Assembly (NCBI RefSeq): GCF_036195325.1
Contig: NZ_CP108101.1
Span: 4,402,001-4,466,000 of the forward strand
From: Streptomyces sp. NBC_00234
GTDB taxonomy: Bacteria > Actinomycetota > Actinomycetes > Streptomycetales > Streptomycetaceae
DNA length: 64,000 nucleotides
Direction: 5' to 3'
Under the pieces are notes generated by a model. That model searched no databases, was not told the origin of the DNA, and was given only the letters and a program-made list of their open reading frames with translations. Shown piece by piece: positions 17,071 to 25,088 of this stretch. Positions within the stretch are counted from its first letter, which is position 1; each line of letters begins with the position of its first letter. Position numbers and translations under genes: made by a program.

Positions 17071-17877
17071 CTACCTGTTGGCAGGTCGGACCGGGGCTTC
17101 TTCCGTGACCTCGGACTCCTCCGACTGCTCCGAATGGGGTACGGGTTCGGCGGTCGTCTTCGCGGCGGCCTTGGCCTTGGCCTCCTCGGCCGCGGCGCGC
17201 TCCACCTTCTCCGGTGCGACGAAGCGGTAGCCCACGTTGCGGACCGTGCCGATCAGCGACTCGTGCTCGGGGCCGAGCTTGGCGCGCAGCCGCCGGACGT
17301 GGACGTCGACCGTCCGCGTACCGCCGAAGTAGTCGTATCCCCAGACCTCCTGCAGCAGCTGGGCGCGGGTGAAAACGCGGCCCGGATGCTGGGCGAGGTA
17401 CTTGAGCAGTTCGAATTCCTTGAAGGTCAGGTCCAGGACCCTTCCCTTCAGCTTCGCGCTGTACGTCGCCTCGTCCACCGAAAGATCACCGTTACGGATC
17501 TCCATCGGGGAATCGTCGGACACGATCTGCTGACGGCCGGTGGCCAGCCGCAGCCGCGCCTCGACCTCGGCCGGGCCCGCGGTGTCCAGCAGCACGTCGT
17601 CGATGCCCCAGTCGGCGGTGACGGCCGCGAGGCCGCCCTCCGTGACGACGAGGATCAGCGGACAGCCGGGTCCGGTGGACCGCAGCAGCTGACAGAGCGA
17701 GCGCACCTGCGGAAGGTCGCGGCGGCCGTCGATCAGGATGACGTCGGCACCTGGGGTGTCGACGAGTGCGGGTCCTTCGGCGGGGGCGACCCGCACGCTG
17801 TGCAGCAGTAGACCGAGGGCGGGAAGCACCTCCGTCGACGGTTGAAGGGCATTGGTCAGAAGCAGCAGTGAACTCAT
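17071..17877 (-). CDS. glnR: nitrogen regulator GlnR
   Basis: Global nitrogen regulator of actinomycetes, activating or repressing glnA, amtB, nir and related genes. The 268-aa protein starts MSSLLLLTNALQPS and carries an atypical receiver (Asp50 in LIDGRRD, but no complete acidic pocket) followed by the OmpR winged helix (DLTFKEFELLKYLAQHPG, EVWGYDYFGGTRTVDVHVRRLR). The DNA-binding part is as expected for Streptomyces GlnR. After residue 225 a Lys/Ala/Glu-rich tail follows. ATG 17877 has AGGTGGG upstream. No cognate kinase gene is adjacent, consistent with an orphan regulator. Confidence 0.96.
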   Translation of the reverse strand: MSSLLLLTNALQPSTEVLPALGLLLHSVRVAPAEGPALVDTPGADVILIDGRRDLPQVRSLCQLLRSTGPGCPLILVVTEGGLAAVTADWGIDDVLLDTAGPAEVEARLRLATGRQQIVSDDSPMEIRNGDLSVDEATYSAKLKGRVLDLTFKEFELLKYLAQHPGRVFTRAQLLQEVWGYDYFGGTRTVDVHVRRLRAKLGPEHESLIGTVRNVGYRFVAPEKVERAAAEEAKAKAAAKTTAEPVPHSEQSEESEVTEEAPVRPANR

Positions 17878-18177
17878 CGCCGCCCACCTGCCTGGGTCGT
17901 CGGTCGATCGTGCACGGTTCGCTCGCCCATTACGTCGGTCCTCCTCGTTCCCTGCGAGAGGGGCACTCCCGGGTCGGACCCGGGGGAGTAGTGCGGCAAT
18001 GCTTCGTACGGCCGTACGACGGGTGGCCCGAGCCGTTCGTCATACGGGTTTAACTGGTAAGGCCCCGCGCCCTGGGGCCGCTGAGCTTGTTGAAACGTCT
18101 CCGTAACAACGCTTGGAAAGCACAAAAGGACCCGGGGGCTGCATTGCCCGGATCCTCTTCGAAGCAGAATAGCCCAC
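17878..18177. other. divergent intergenic region between glnR and hydrolase
   Basis: 300 nt without a gene. It holds the glnR promoter side (AGGTGGG ribosome site next to ATG 17877), a GlnR-like GAAAC-n6-GTAAC element (18092-18107) and, at its right edge, CAGAAT (18165-18170) 7 nt before the hydrolase ATG. No other feature is seen. Confidence 0.6.
18092..18107 (+). promoter_or_regulatory. possible GlnR box
   Basis: GAAAC (18092-18096) and GTAAC (18103-18107) are spaced by 6 nt, the spacing of the half-sites in Streptomyces GlnR boxes, and GAAAG follows at 18116. The order of half-sites is the reverse of the usual a-b consensus, so this is tentative. It lies in the glnR upstream region and could mean autoregulation. 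Confidence 0.35.
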
Positions 18178-19104
18178 ATGCGTTCTGTCTCCGAGGGTCC
18201 GTTTCCGAGTTCTTCTGTTCCCTTGATCACGCGGACTCCCGTACGCACCGCGTTGCGCGCCGATGACGGGACCCGTATCGAGGCGGTGTACGAGCCGTGT
18301 ACGGCAGGTGCCGGGGCCGCTGCGGGCGGGGCGGACGCCGGGACGGCGATCGTCGTCGCGCACGGCTTCACCGGCTCCGCGGACCGGCCCGCCGTGCGGC
18401 GTGCGGCAGAGGTGTTCGCGCAGCGTGCGGCCGTGATCACGTTCTCGTTCCGGGGGCACGGGAAGTCCGGCGGAGTGTCGACCGTGGGCGACCGGGAGGT
18501 GCAGGATCTGGCGGCTGCGGTCGCCTGGGCGCGATCGCTGGGACATGAGCGGGTCGTTACGGTCGGGTTTTCCATGGGCGGTTCCGTGGTGCTGAGACAT
18601 GCCGCGCTGTATACGGCCGGGCCCGCGGGGAGGAATCCGGAATGGGGAGGACCGACTTCGGATATCGGTACCGGAGGCATTGCGGCGCACAAGGGGCGCA
18701 TTGAAGCGCGCGCTACGGCGCACACGGATGCGGTGGTCGCGGTAAGCGCCCCCGCACGCTGGTACTACCGGGGGACGGCGCCGATGCGCCGCCTCCACTG
18801 GGTCGTCACCCGCCCGGCGGGCCGGCTCGTCGGCCGTTACGGCCTCGGCACCCGCATCGACCGCCGGGAGTGGGACCCGGTGCCGCTCTCCCCGGTCGCC
18901 GCCGTCCCGCTGATCGCCCCGGTCCCGCTGCTGATCGTCCACGGCGACCAGGACCCGTACTTCCCGCTGGACCACCCGCGGATGCTGGCCGAGGCCGCGG
19001 GGGGCGGTGCCGAACTGTGGCTGGAGCGCGGCATGGGGCACGCGGAGAACGCGGCCGACGAGAGCTTGCTCACCCGCATCGCCGACTGGACGGCCGCGCG
19101 GTGA
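18178..19104 (+). CDS. alpha/beta hydrolase
   Basis: A 308-aa hydrolase of unknown substrate. Oxyanion region HGFTGS, nucleophile Ser in GFSMGGS, acid Asp in VHGDQDPYF, and catalytic His in RGMGHAEN. An insertion of about 35 residues after the nucleophile helix (from about AGPAGRNPEW) is less hydrophobic and may form the cap. The ATG at 18178 has CAGAAT 7 nt upstream and no ribosome site, suggesting leaderless expression. It is followed at 40 nt by a MoaD-like gene. Confidence 0.85.
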   Translation: MRSVSEGPFPSSSVPLITRTPVRTALRADDGTRIEAVYEPCTAGAGAAAGGADAGTAIVVAHGFTGSADRPAVRRAAEVFAQRAAVITFSFRGHGKSGGVSTVGDREVQDLAAAVAWARSLGHERVVTVGFSMGGSVVLRHAALYTAGPAGRNPEWGGPTSDIGTGGIAAHKGRIEARATAHTDAVVAVSAPARWYYRGTAPMRRLHWVVTRPAGRLVGRYGLGTRIDRREWDPVPLSPVAAVPLIAPVPLLIVHGDQDPYFPLDHPRMLAEAAGGGAELWLERGMGHAENAADESLLTRIADWTAAR

Positions 19105-19144
19105 CCGATGATGGACAGCTGACGCACGAGGAAAGGGTGGAGCC

Positions 19145-19399
19145 ATGGCAGCGGGAACGATCCGCTACTGGGCCGCGGCCAAGGCCGCCGCTGGGACCGC
19201 GGAGGAACCGTACGCAGCGGCGACGCTCGCCGAGGCGCTCGAAGCGGTGCGCGAGCGGCACCCGGGCGAGCTGACCCGCGTACTGCAAAGGTGTTCGTTC
19301 CTCATCGACGGAGACCCCGTGGGGACCCGTGGGCATGAGACCGTACGGCTTGCCGAGGGCGGCACGGTCGAGGTGCTCCCGCCGTTCGCAGGAGGGTGA
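19145..19399 (+). CDS. MoaD/ThiS-family sulfur-carrier protein
   Basis: 84-aa ubiquitin-fold protein ending in Gly-Gly (PPFAGG), the C-terminus that is adenylated and thiocarboxylated by an E1-like enzyme. The start (TIRYWAAAKAAAGT) and VEVLPPFAGG end match MoaD for molybdopterin synthesis. A GGTGGAG site precedes ATG 19145. No MoaE or ThiF is adjacent, so the partner pathway is inferred only from the fold; other sulfur-carrier roles remain possible. Confidence 0.85.
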   Translation: MAAGTIRYWAAAKAAAGTAEEPYAAATLAEALEAVRERHPGELTRVLQRCSFLIDGDPVGTRGHETVRLAEGGTVEVLPPFAGG

Positions 19400-19409
19400 A
19401 CCGCAGACC

Positions 19410-20765
19410 ATGAGCAGCAGCGATCAGCAGTATCCGTACGGTCAGCAGTACGCGTACGGGGAGGGGCACCCCGGTGGGGAGCCACCGCAGCCGCCCGCGG
19501 GTGAGTACGCAGGTCAGCAGTACGCCGATCCGTACGCGGGCCGGCAAGGTCAGTCCTACGCCGACCCGTACGCGGGCCAGTACGCCGACCCGTACGCCGA
19601 CCCGGCCCACGCGCAGCCCCAGCAGCCGTACGGCGACCCGGCCCACGCGCAGCCCCAGCAGTCGTACGGCGACCCCGCCCCGTACGACCCGCAGGCCGCC
19701 TGGCCGGCCCAGCAGCCGCAGCAGCCCGTGTCGCCCGCGGACCACGGCCTGGCCGACCAGGGTGCGACGCAGACCTGGCAGGGGCAGACCTGGGACACCC
19801 AGTACCAGCCGACCGTGCAGCCCCAGGCCCATGCCCAGGTCCAGCAGCCCCAGTCCCAGCCGGTGCCGCAGGCCGGAGCGTCGGGTTCCTACCCGTTGCC
19901 TCCCGAGGTGCCGGCAGCCCCGGTCACCCCGGCCGCGGTGCGGGACGGCGCCGCAAGGGCACCGGAAGCCGCCACCTACAGCTCGCCCACCACGGTGGGC
20001 AACAGCCGGATCACCGACGCCCAGCGCGCCCGCGCCGAGGGACGCTCGCCGATCATCGCGCCGGGCATGCAGCCGGCCGGGATCACCGCGGGCCTCGGCC
20101 TGCTGCTCGCCCTCGGTGCGGCGATCGGGCCGTACGCCCTGCTCGTGCCGCTCGTGCTGCTCCAGGCCGTGACGGCCGCCGGATGGTTCCGGCTCAATGG
20201 CATGTGGCCGGCCCGCCAGGGCATCGCGCTCGCCTTCATGGGCGGCTTCGCGGCCGATGTGGCGCTGCTCGCCGCGGGCCGCGAGAACGCCGCCGCGGCA
20301 CTCCTCGGCACGCTCGGCGTCTGGGTGCTGCTCACCGTGGTCCTCCAGCTGCGCAGCCACGCGGGTGCCGACGAGCGGATGTACGGGCTGATGGCCACCG
20401 TCGTGTCGGCGGCGCTCGCCGTCCTCGCGGCCGGTCATCTGGCGGCGATCCCGGACGCGGTGACCGTGGGCGGGGTGGCGGTCGCCGCCGCCGTGCTCGC
20501 CAGGGCGCTTCCGTTGCCGGGCGCGGCATCGGTCGTCGTGGCCCTGCTCGCCGCCACCGGCGCGGGCGTCGCGGCCGGCGGGTTCACCGACTTCGGGTCC
20601 AAGGCCGCGTTCCTCGGGCTGGCCGCCGGTGGCTGCGCGCTGATCGGGCTGCGGGTGGCGAGCTACGACTACCCGTCGAGGTTCGTGCACATGACGGCCG
20701 GGGTGGCGCTGCCGCTGACCGCCGCTGCTCCCGCGGTCTATCTGATCGGCCGCGCGATCGCCTGA
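19410..20765 (+). CDS. multi-pass membrane protein with Tyr/Gln/Pro repeat N-terminus
   Basis: 451 aa. Residues 1-135 are low complexity with repeats of ADPYAG and AHAQPQQPYGDP (the DNA at 19605-19675 is an almost perfect tandem duplication of about 36 nt). Residues from about 225 onward form eight to nine hydrophobic helices (for example GITAGLGLLLALGAAIG and ALMAT-like stretches) to the C-terminus. No catalytic motif is seen. It starts 10 nt after the MoaD-like gene, so it is probably cotranscribed. Function unknown. Confidence 0.8.
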   Translation: MSSSDQQYPYGQQYAYGEGHPGGEPPQPPAGEYAGQQYADPYAGRQGQSYADPYAGQYADPYADPAHAQPQQPYGDPAHAQPQQSYGDPAPYDPQAAWPAQQPQQPVSPADHGLADQGATQTWQGQTWDTQYQPTVQPQAHAQVQQPQSQPVPQAGASGSYPLPPEVPAAPVTPAAVRDGAARAPEAATYSSPTTVGNSRITDAQRARAEGRSPIIAPGMQPAGITAGLGLLLALGAAIGPYALLVPLVLLQAVTAAGWFRLNGMWPARQGIALAFMGGFAADVALLAAGRENAAAALLGTLGVWVLLTVVLQLRSHAGADERMYGLMATVVSAALAVLAAGHLAAIPDAVTVGGVAVAAAVLARALPLPGAASVVVALLAATGAGVAAGGFTDFGSKAAFLGLAAGGCALIGLRVASYDYPSRFVHMTAGVALPLTAAAPAVYLIGRAIA

Positions 20766-20985
20766 CGCGCTCTCCTCCACCGTCCCCGCGCCCCTCGTCG
20801 GGCAGCCGTCCCGGAGCACCCTTCCCCGCGCCGTCAGGCGTCCCGCGTCGCTTTCCGGCCGTTCGCCGGAGCCCGGGGAACCGGGCGGGTGCTTCCGTTC
20901 GTCGATCACCCCGGGCGTGCTGCGCAGTCGCAGTAGGCTCACGCGCACCGGGGGTCCGAGCGGTCAGGTGGGGGAGGAACAGGCA

Positions 20986-21675
20986 ATGCGTGCACTGCGG
21001 ATACTGCTGATCATCGCGGTGGTTCTGGGCGGGATATTCGTCGCCGTCGACCGCGCCGCGGTGTACTTCGCCGAGTCCGAGGCGGAGGGCCGGGTCCGGC
21101 TCACCGGTGCGGAGGCGGGCTCGACGGAGGTTTCGATCAAGGGCTTCCCGTTCCTGACCCAGGTGGCCGGATCGGAGCTCGGTCAGGTCGACGTGAAGCT
21201 GACCGGCATCCAGGCGAACGCCGCAGGCCGCACGCTCCGGATCAGTGAGATCAGGGCCCAGCTGCACCAGGTGACCCTGGGCGCTGGCTACACCAGCGCG
21301 ACGGCCGCCCGTGCCACGGGTACGGCCGTCGTCTCGTACGACGACCTCACCGAGGCGGCCGACAAGGACGTCACCGTCGCCTACGGCGGCAACGGCAAGG
21401 TGAAGGTGACCGGCGAGATCAGCGTCCTCGGCCGCACCCTCTCGCGCAGCGTGATCTCCACCGTCACGCTGGTCGACGGCGACACCGTCCGGGTGCACGC
21501 GGACAAGGTTCCGGGCGAGGGCATCCCCGGCCTGGAGGGCCTGGTCCGTCAGAAGACGGACTTCGAGCGCAAGATCGGCGGTCTGCCGAACGGTCTGAAG
21601 CTCCAGAAGATCGAGGTGACCGAGAGCGGTCTGGAGATCTCGGTGACCGGCTCGGACGTCGCACTCGCCGGCTAG
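20986..21675 (+). CDS. DUF2993 / LmeA-like protein
   Basis: A 229-aa protein with an N-terminal membrane anchor or signal (ALRILLIIAVVLGGIFVAVD) and a beta-rich extracytoplasmic domain (VSIKGFPFLTQVAGSELGQVDVKLTGI) characteristic of DUF2993, the family of mycobacterial LmeA linked to lipomannan elongation. ATG 20986 follows GGGGAGG. The biochemical activity in Streptomyces is not established; lipid or phospholipid binding is a reasonable guess. Confidence 0.8.
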   Translation: MRALRILLIIAVVLGGIFVAVDRAAVYFAESEAEGRVRLTGAEAGSTEVSIKGFPFLTQVAGSELGQVDVKLTGIQANAAGRTLRISEIRAQLHQVTLGAGYTSATAARATGTAVVSYDDLTEAADKDVTVAYGGNGKVKVTGEISVLGRTLSRSVISTVTLVDGDTVRVHADKVPGEGIPGLEGLVRQKTDFERKIGGLPNGLKLQKIEVTESGLEISVTGSDVALAG

Positions 21676-21898
21676 GGCCTCTCGCACCCGGACCGCACCC
21701 ACCCGTACCGCCGCGCGCGGCGTCGCGCATATCGCCGCAGATCAGGCCGTATGCCAGCCGGATCCATATAGTGAGACGGCTGCGTCCGGCCCTCGGGTGG
21801 CCTCTGCGTGCGAACCCTCCGGCGATGGTCCCGGGTCGTGCCGTACCTGCTTCATGTCTCGTATCGCGGACGATCGTGTCTCACCATCCGACACGACG

Positions 21899-21928
21899 GT
21901 GACATCTCCACCCGTACGTCCCTACGAT
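21899..21928 (+). promoter_or_regulatory. promoter of the cysteine leader peptide / sulfurtransferase operon
   Basis: -35 GTGACA (21899-21904), 18-nt spacer, -10 TACGAT (21923-21928), then 7 nt to ATG 21936. The layout predicts transcription starting at the A of that ATG, so the leader peptide would be translated from a leaderless mRNA. Confidence 0.75.
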
Positions 21929-21935
21929 CGGACCC

Positions 21936-22016
21936 ATGAAGCGACAGGCGGATCTCACGAAGCGGCGGGCAGTAGACCTGTGCCGCGTCGCCGCCATGCT
22001 CTGTCGCACTTTCTGA
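21936..22016 (+). CDS. 26-aa cysteine-containing leader peptide
   Basis: A 26-residue reading frame beginning MKRQADLTKRR and containing two Cys codons in DLCRVAAMLCRTF, then TGA. This LCRVA-type pattern is that of short actinobacterial leader peptides found before sulfur genes, where stalling at Cys codons in cysteine shortage is proposed to raise downstream expression. A strong promoter with a -10 7 nt before its ATG supports it, and the sulfurtransferase starts 146 nt downstream. The 22017-22162 interval, GC-rich and hairpin-prone, would hold the attenuator. Confidence 0.8.
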   Translation: MKRQADLTKRRAVDLCRVAAMLCRTF

Positions 22017-22162
22017 GCGGGATCGCGTCCCGTTTCCCCCCGGCCCTTCGACCGTTGTCAGGGCCCGCCCCGTGCCTTCGTACACGCACTGCCCCCGTGC
22101 ATCTGCGCGTACACCCCGCACTTCGCACCACCCCGCCGCAGACTGCCCCGGAGGAGAAACAC

Positions 22163-23008
22163 ATGAGCCGCGCAGACGTCCTGGTAGACGCCGACTGGGT
22201 CGAGGCCCACATCGACGACCCGAAGGTCGCCATCGTCGAGGTCGACGAGGACACCTCGGCGTACGAGAAGAACCACATCAAGAACGCGATCCGGATCGAC
22301 TGGACCAAGGACCTCCAGGACCCGGTACGCCGTGACTTCATCGACCAGGCCGGCTTCGAGAAGCTCCTGTCCGAGAAGGGCATCGGGAACGACACCCTCG
22401 TCGTCCTCTACGGCGGCAACAACAACTGGTTCGCGTCGTACGCCTACTGGTACTTCAAGCTCTACGGTCACCAGGACGTCAAGCTCCTCGACGGTGGCCG
22501 CAAGAAGTGGGAGCTCGACTCCCGCGACCTCGTCGACGGCGACCAGATCCCGGCCCGCCCGGCCACCGCGTACAAGGCCCAGCCGCAGGACGAGTCGATC
22601 CGCGCCTACCGCGACGACGTCGTGAAGGCCATCGGCAGCCAGAACCTGGTCGACGTGCGGTCGCCCGACGAGTTCAGCGGCAAGCTGCTCGCCCCGGCGC
22701 ACCTCCCGCAGGAGCAGTCGCAGCGTCCCGGCCACGTGCCGAGCGCCCGCAACATCCCGTGGTCGAAGAACGCCAACGACGACGGCACCTTCAAGTCGGA
22801 CGAGCAGCTCAAGGCCCTCTACGAGGCCGAGCAGGTCGACCTGGCGAAGGACACCATCGCGTACTGCCGTATCGGTGAGCGCTCCGCGCTCACCTGGTTC
22901 GTCCTGCACGAGCTGCTCGGCCAGGAGAACGTCAAGAACTACGACGGCTCGTGGACCGAGTACGGCTCCCTCGTGGGCGTGCCGATCGAGCTCGGCGCCA
23001 ACAAGTAG
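22163..23008 (+). CDS. thiosulfate sulfurtransferase (tandem rhodanese, CysA2/SseA type)
   Basis: 281-aa enzyme with two rhodanese domains (about residues 5-125 and 150-275). The active-site loop is in the second domain: Cys235 in AYCRIGERS, which matches the CRxGxRS/T thiosulfate-type loop; the first domain is inactive. ATG 22163 follows GGAGGAG. It forms an operon with the leader peptide upstream and the DUF1416 gene downstream, the same pairing as cysA2-sseC2 in mycobacteria. Likely role: moving sulfane sulfur in cysteine or thiosulfate metabolism. Confidence 0.93.
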   Translation: MSRADVLVDADWVEAHIDDPKVAIVEVDEDTSAYEKNHIKNAIRIDWTKDLQDPVRRDFIDQAGFEKLLSEKGIGNDTLVVLYGGNNNWFASYAYWYFKLYGHQDVKLLDGGRKKWELDSRDLVDGDQIPARPATAYKAQPQDESIRAYRDDVVKAIGSQNLVDVRSPDEFSGKLLAPAHLPQEQSQRPGHVPSARNIPWSKNANDDGTFKSDEQLKALYEAEQVDLAKDTIAYCRIGERSALTWFVLHELLGQENVKNYDGSWTEYGSLVGVPIELGANK

Positions 23009-23057
23009 GTCTCCGGACCACCGACCAGCACGACACTCGACGAGAAGGACAGAACAC

Positions 23058-23345
23058 ATGTGTGGAGCAAAGGCCGGCGGCCCCGACGCTTCGACGATCA
23101 AGCCCGGTGAGACCACCATCCAGGGCAGCGTGACCCGTGACGGCGAGCCCGTCACCGGCTACGTCCGTCTGCTGGACTCGACCGGCGAGTTCACCGCCGA
23201 GGTCCCGACCTCGGCGACCGGACAGTTCCGCTTCTACGCGGCCGAGGGCACCTGGACGCTCCGCGCCCTCGTCCCGGGCGGCAGCGCGGACCGCACGGTC
23301 GTCGCACAGACCGGGGGCCTCTCCGAGGTCGCCATCGCTGTGTGA
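23058..23345 (+). CDS. DUF1416 protein (SseC-like)
   Basis: A 95-aa protein beginning MCGAKAGGPD with a beta-sandwich-like sequence (TTIQGSVTRDGEPVTGYVRLLD, positions 20-41) typical of DUF1416. It starts 49 nt after the sulfurtransferase with AGAAGGACAG before it. The conserved partnership with rhodanese suggests sulfur metabolism, but no catalytic residue other than Cys2 stands out. Confidence 0.9.
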   Translation: MCGAKAGGPDASTIKPGETTIQGSVTRDGEPVTGYVRLLDSTGEFTAEVPTSATGQFRFYAAEGTWTLRALVPGGSADRTVVAQTGGLSEVAIAV

Positions 23346-23457
23346 TCCGTAGCGCACGACCGGCCGGAGGGCCGTACCCCAGGGGGTTGGACGCCACCTG
23401 AGCAGGGGTGCGGCCCTTCGTGCCGTTCGCGGGGCCGATCGGAACTACGCTGGAGGT

Positions 23458-23718
23458 ATGTACGCCCGGCGCCGCCGCGCCTACTTCCTGATGATGGGCG
23501 GATGCATCGTCCTCTTCGTCTCCGCCTGGGCTGTCGTGCGCCTCTGGTCGGTCCCGGTCGCCGTCGGGATGTGCGTCGTCGCGATGGTCATCCCGCCGAT
23601 CGCGGCGATGGTCGCCAACCGGCGTGGCCCGGAGGACCGTTGGTGGGACGACCCCTCCGGTGACAAGAAGTCCGACGAGTGGTGGGACGAGCTCGACGGC
23701 AAGAAGCGACGCCCGTAG
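23458..23718 (+). CDS. DUF3099 small membrane protein
   Basis: 86 aa with two membrane helices (about residues 10-28 and 30-50) and an acidic, Trp-rich C-tail (EDRWWDDPSGD, DEWWDELDGKKRRP). It has the features of DUF3099, common in actinobacteria. TACGCT lies 6 nt before ATG 23458 and GGAGGT abuts the ATG, too close for a normal ribosome site, so the mRNA is probably leaderless. Function unknown. Confidence 0.85.
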   Translation: MYARRRRAYFLMMGGCIVLFVSAWAVVRLWSVPVAVGMCVVAMVIPPIAAMVANRRGPEDRWWDDPSGDKKSDEWWDELDGKKRRP

Positions 23719-23749
23719 GGGCGCGCCCCTGAGGCGGCGTGGTCGGGGC

Positions 23750-24112
23750 TCAGTACACGAGGGCCTGGACGCCGTCCGCCATGATCTCCTGCACGAAGAC
23801 CTGCGCGCCCGCGATCCGTACGCCTTCCAGGACGTCCTTCTCGGAGATGCCGCGCCGTGCCGCGCACTGCGTGCACAGGGTGATCAGGCCCCCCGCCCGG
23901 ATCGCCTCGACCAGGTCGGGCAGCGGGGCGGAGTGCGGCAGCTCGAACTCGGCGGCGCGCTCCGGGAGTGCGAACCAGGCGGATTCGCCGGTCAGCCAGA
24001 GCGAGACCTCGACACCGCTGGCGACGGCCACGGCCGCCACGGTGAACGCCTGCGAGCAGCGCTCGGGCGCATCCGCCCCGGCGGTCACCTTGATCACGAG
24101 CTTCTTCGACAT
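23750..24112 (-). CDS. DsrE-family protein
   Basis: 120-aa DsrE/DsrF-fold protein (KKLVIKVTAGADAPERCSQAF at the start; VSLWLTGESAWF; LCTQCAARRG). Members handle persulfide or bind small molecules; two Cys in LCTQC are candidate functional residues. The ATG at 24112 has TACAGT (24120-24125 on the complementary strand) 7 nt upstream, indicating a leaderless transcript. It converges with the DUF3099 gene and diverges from the three-paralogue operon. Confidence 0.85.
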   Translation of the reverse strand: MSKKLVIKVTAGADAPERCSQAFTVAAVAVASGVEVSLWLTGESAWFALPERAAEFELPHSAPLPDLVEAIRAGGLITLCTQCAARRGISEKDVLEGVRIAGAQVFVQEIMADGVQALVY

Positions 24113-24218
24113 ATGCCGAACTGTAATGGGCGCCCGTGCAACCTCCCCCGGTACCTGTGGGTCAGTTGTGTGCGCAGATAACGGAATCTGCGCCTCAGGT
24201 CTCGTGGGGGGACCCCTT

Positions 24219-25088
24219 TTGGAACTGAACGACACCCTTTCCGATGCGCAGGCCGGGCAGGCCGCGCAGGCGGTCGCGCCCGCGCCGCCCGAAGCGCCGG
24301 CCGGACCGCCGGTGATTCCCACAGCCGCCCCGGCCGCTCCGGAGCAGGCCACACCGCCGCGCCCGCGCCCGCGTGGCCGCACGACGCTGCTCATCGCCGC
24401 CGCCGCGCTGCTCGGCATCGCGGGCGGTACGGCCGCCGGGTACGGCATCCAGGCCGAGCGCGCCCCGACGCCGCTGGCCGCCCTCTCGCAGCCCGGACTC
24501 GTCCACCCGGCGAAGCCGCTGCCGGCGGACCAGGTGCCCGAGCCGCTGCCCGCCTCGCAGGACCGCCGGGCCGCGACGGACGGTGATCTGCGGAAGGTGC
24601 TGATCGCCAAGCCCAAGGGCTGGAGCACGCTCGACGACCCGGCGGTCGACGACGGCTGGGTCAGCCTGGACGGCTACGCCATGGCGTTCGAGGACGAGGC
24701 GTACATGTACGAGGAGCTCCTCTCGACGGACCTGCGCCGGATCGCGGGTGCGAGCTGGGAGCGCGGTCAGCGCGAGGTCCACATCCGGCTCGTCCAGTTC
24801 CGCAGCGGTGCGGAGCTGGGGGCGGTCGATCATGCCGAGGGACAGCTGTCCTACATGGACGGCAGCGAGCACGGCGCGGGCAACGCGGGAGACGCCGTCA
24901 AGGGGAGCGGCAACGGCCGCTACTACCTCTACCCGGTCAGGAACGAGCCGGGCTATCTCCCGCTCTACCGGGCCCGCGCCGTCGCCCAGCGGGGCGACGT
25001 GATGATGGAGATCGACGTCTACGACACCAGGCCGGTCGCCAAGAAGGACATCCGCACGCTGGCCGAGCGACAGCTGGAGCGCCTGTGA
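24219..25088 (+). CDS. single-pass membrane protein, paralogue 1 of 3
   Basis: 289 aa from TTG 24219, preceded by GGGGGGA; a GTG at 24204 is also in frame, so the start is uncertain. An Ala/Pro/Gln-rich cytoplasmic tail is followed by one helix (TTLLIAAAALLGIAGGTAAGYG) and an extracytoplasmic domain with DLRKVLIAKPKGW, HIRLVQFRSGAELG and a Tyr-rich YYLYPV stretch. It shares with the next two genes the order tail-helix-(D/E)LxKxL-PxG motif-later LxxFR motif. Its stop overlaps the next start by 4 nt. I do not recognise the family; a sensory or cell-surface role is possible. Confidence 0.75.
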   Translation: MELNDTLSDAQAGQAAQAVAPAPPEAPAGPPVIPTAAPAAPEQATPPRPRPRGRTTLLIAAAALLGIAGGTAAGYGIQAERAPTPLAALSQPGLVHPAKPLPADQVPEPLPASQDRRAATDGDLRKVLIAKPKGWSTLDDPAVDDGWVSLDGYAMAFEDEAYMYEELLSTDLRRIAGASWERGQREVHIRLVQFRSGAELGAVDHAEGQLSYMDGSEHGAGNAGDAVKGSGNGRYYLYPVRNEPGYLPLYRARAVAQRGDVMMEIDVYDTRPVAKKDIRTLAERQLERL

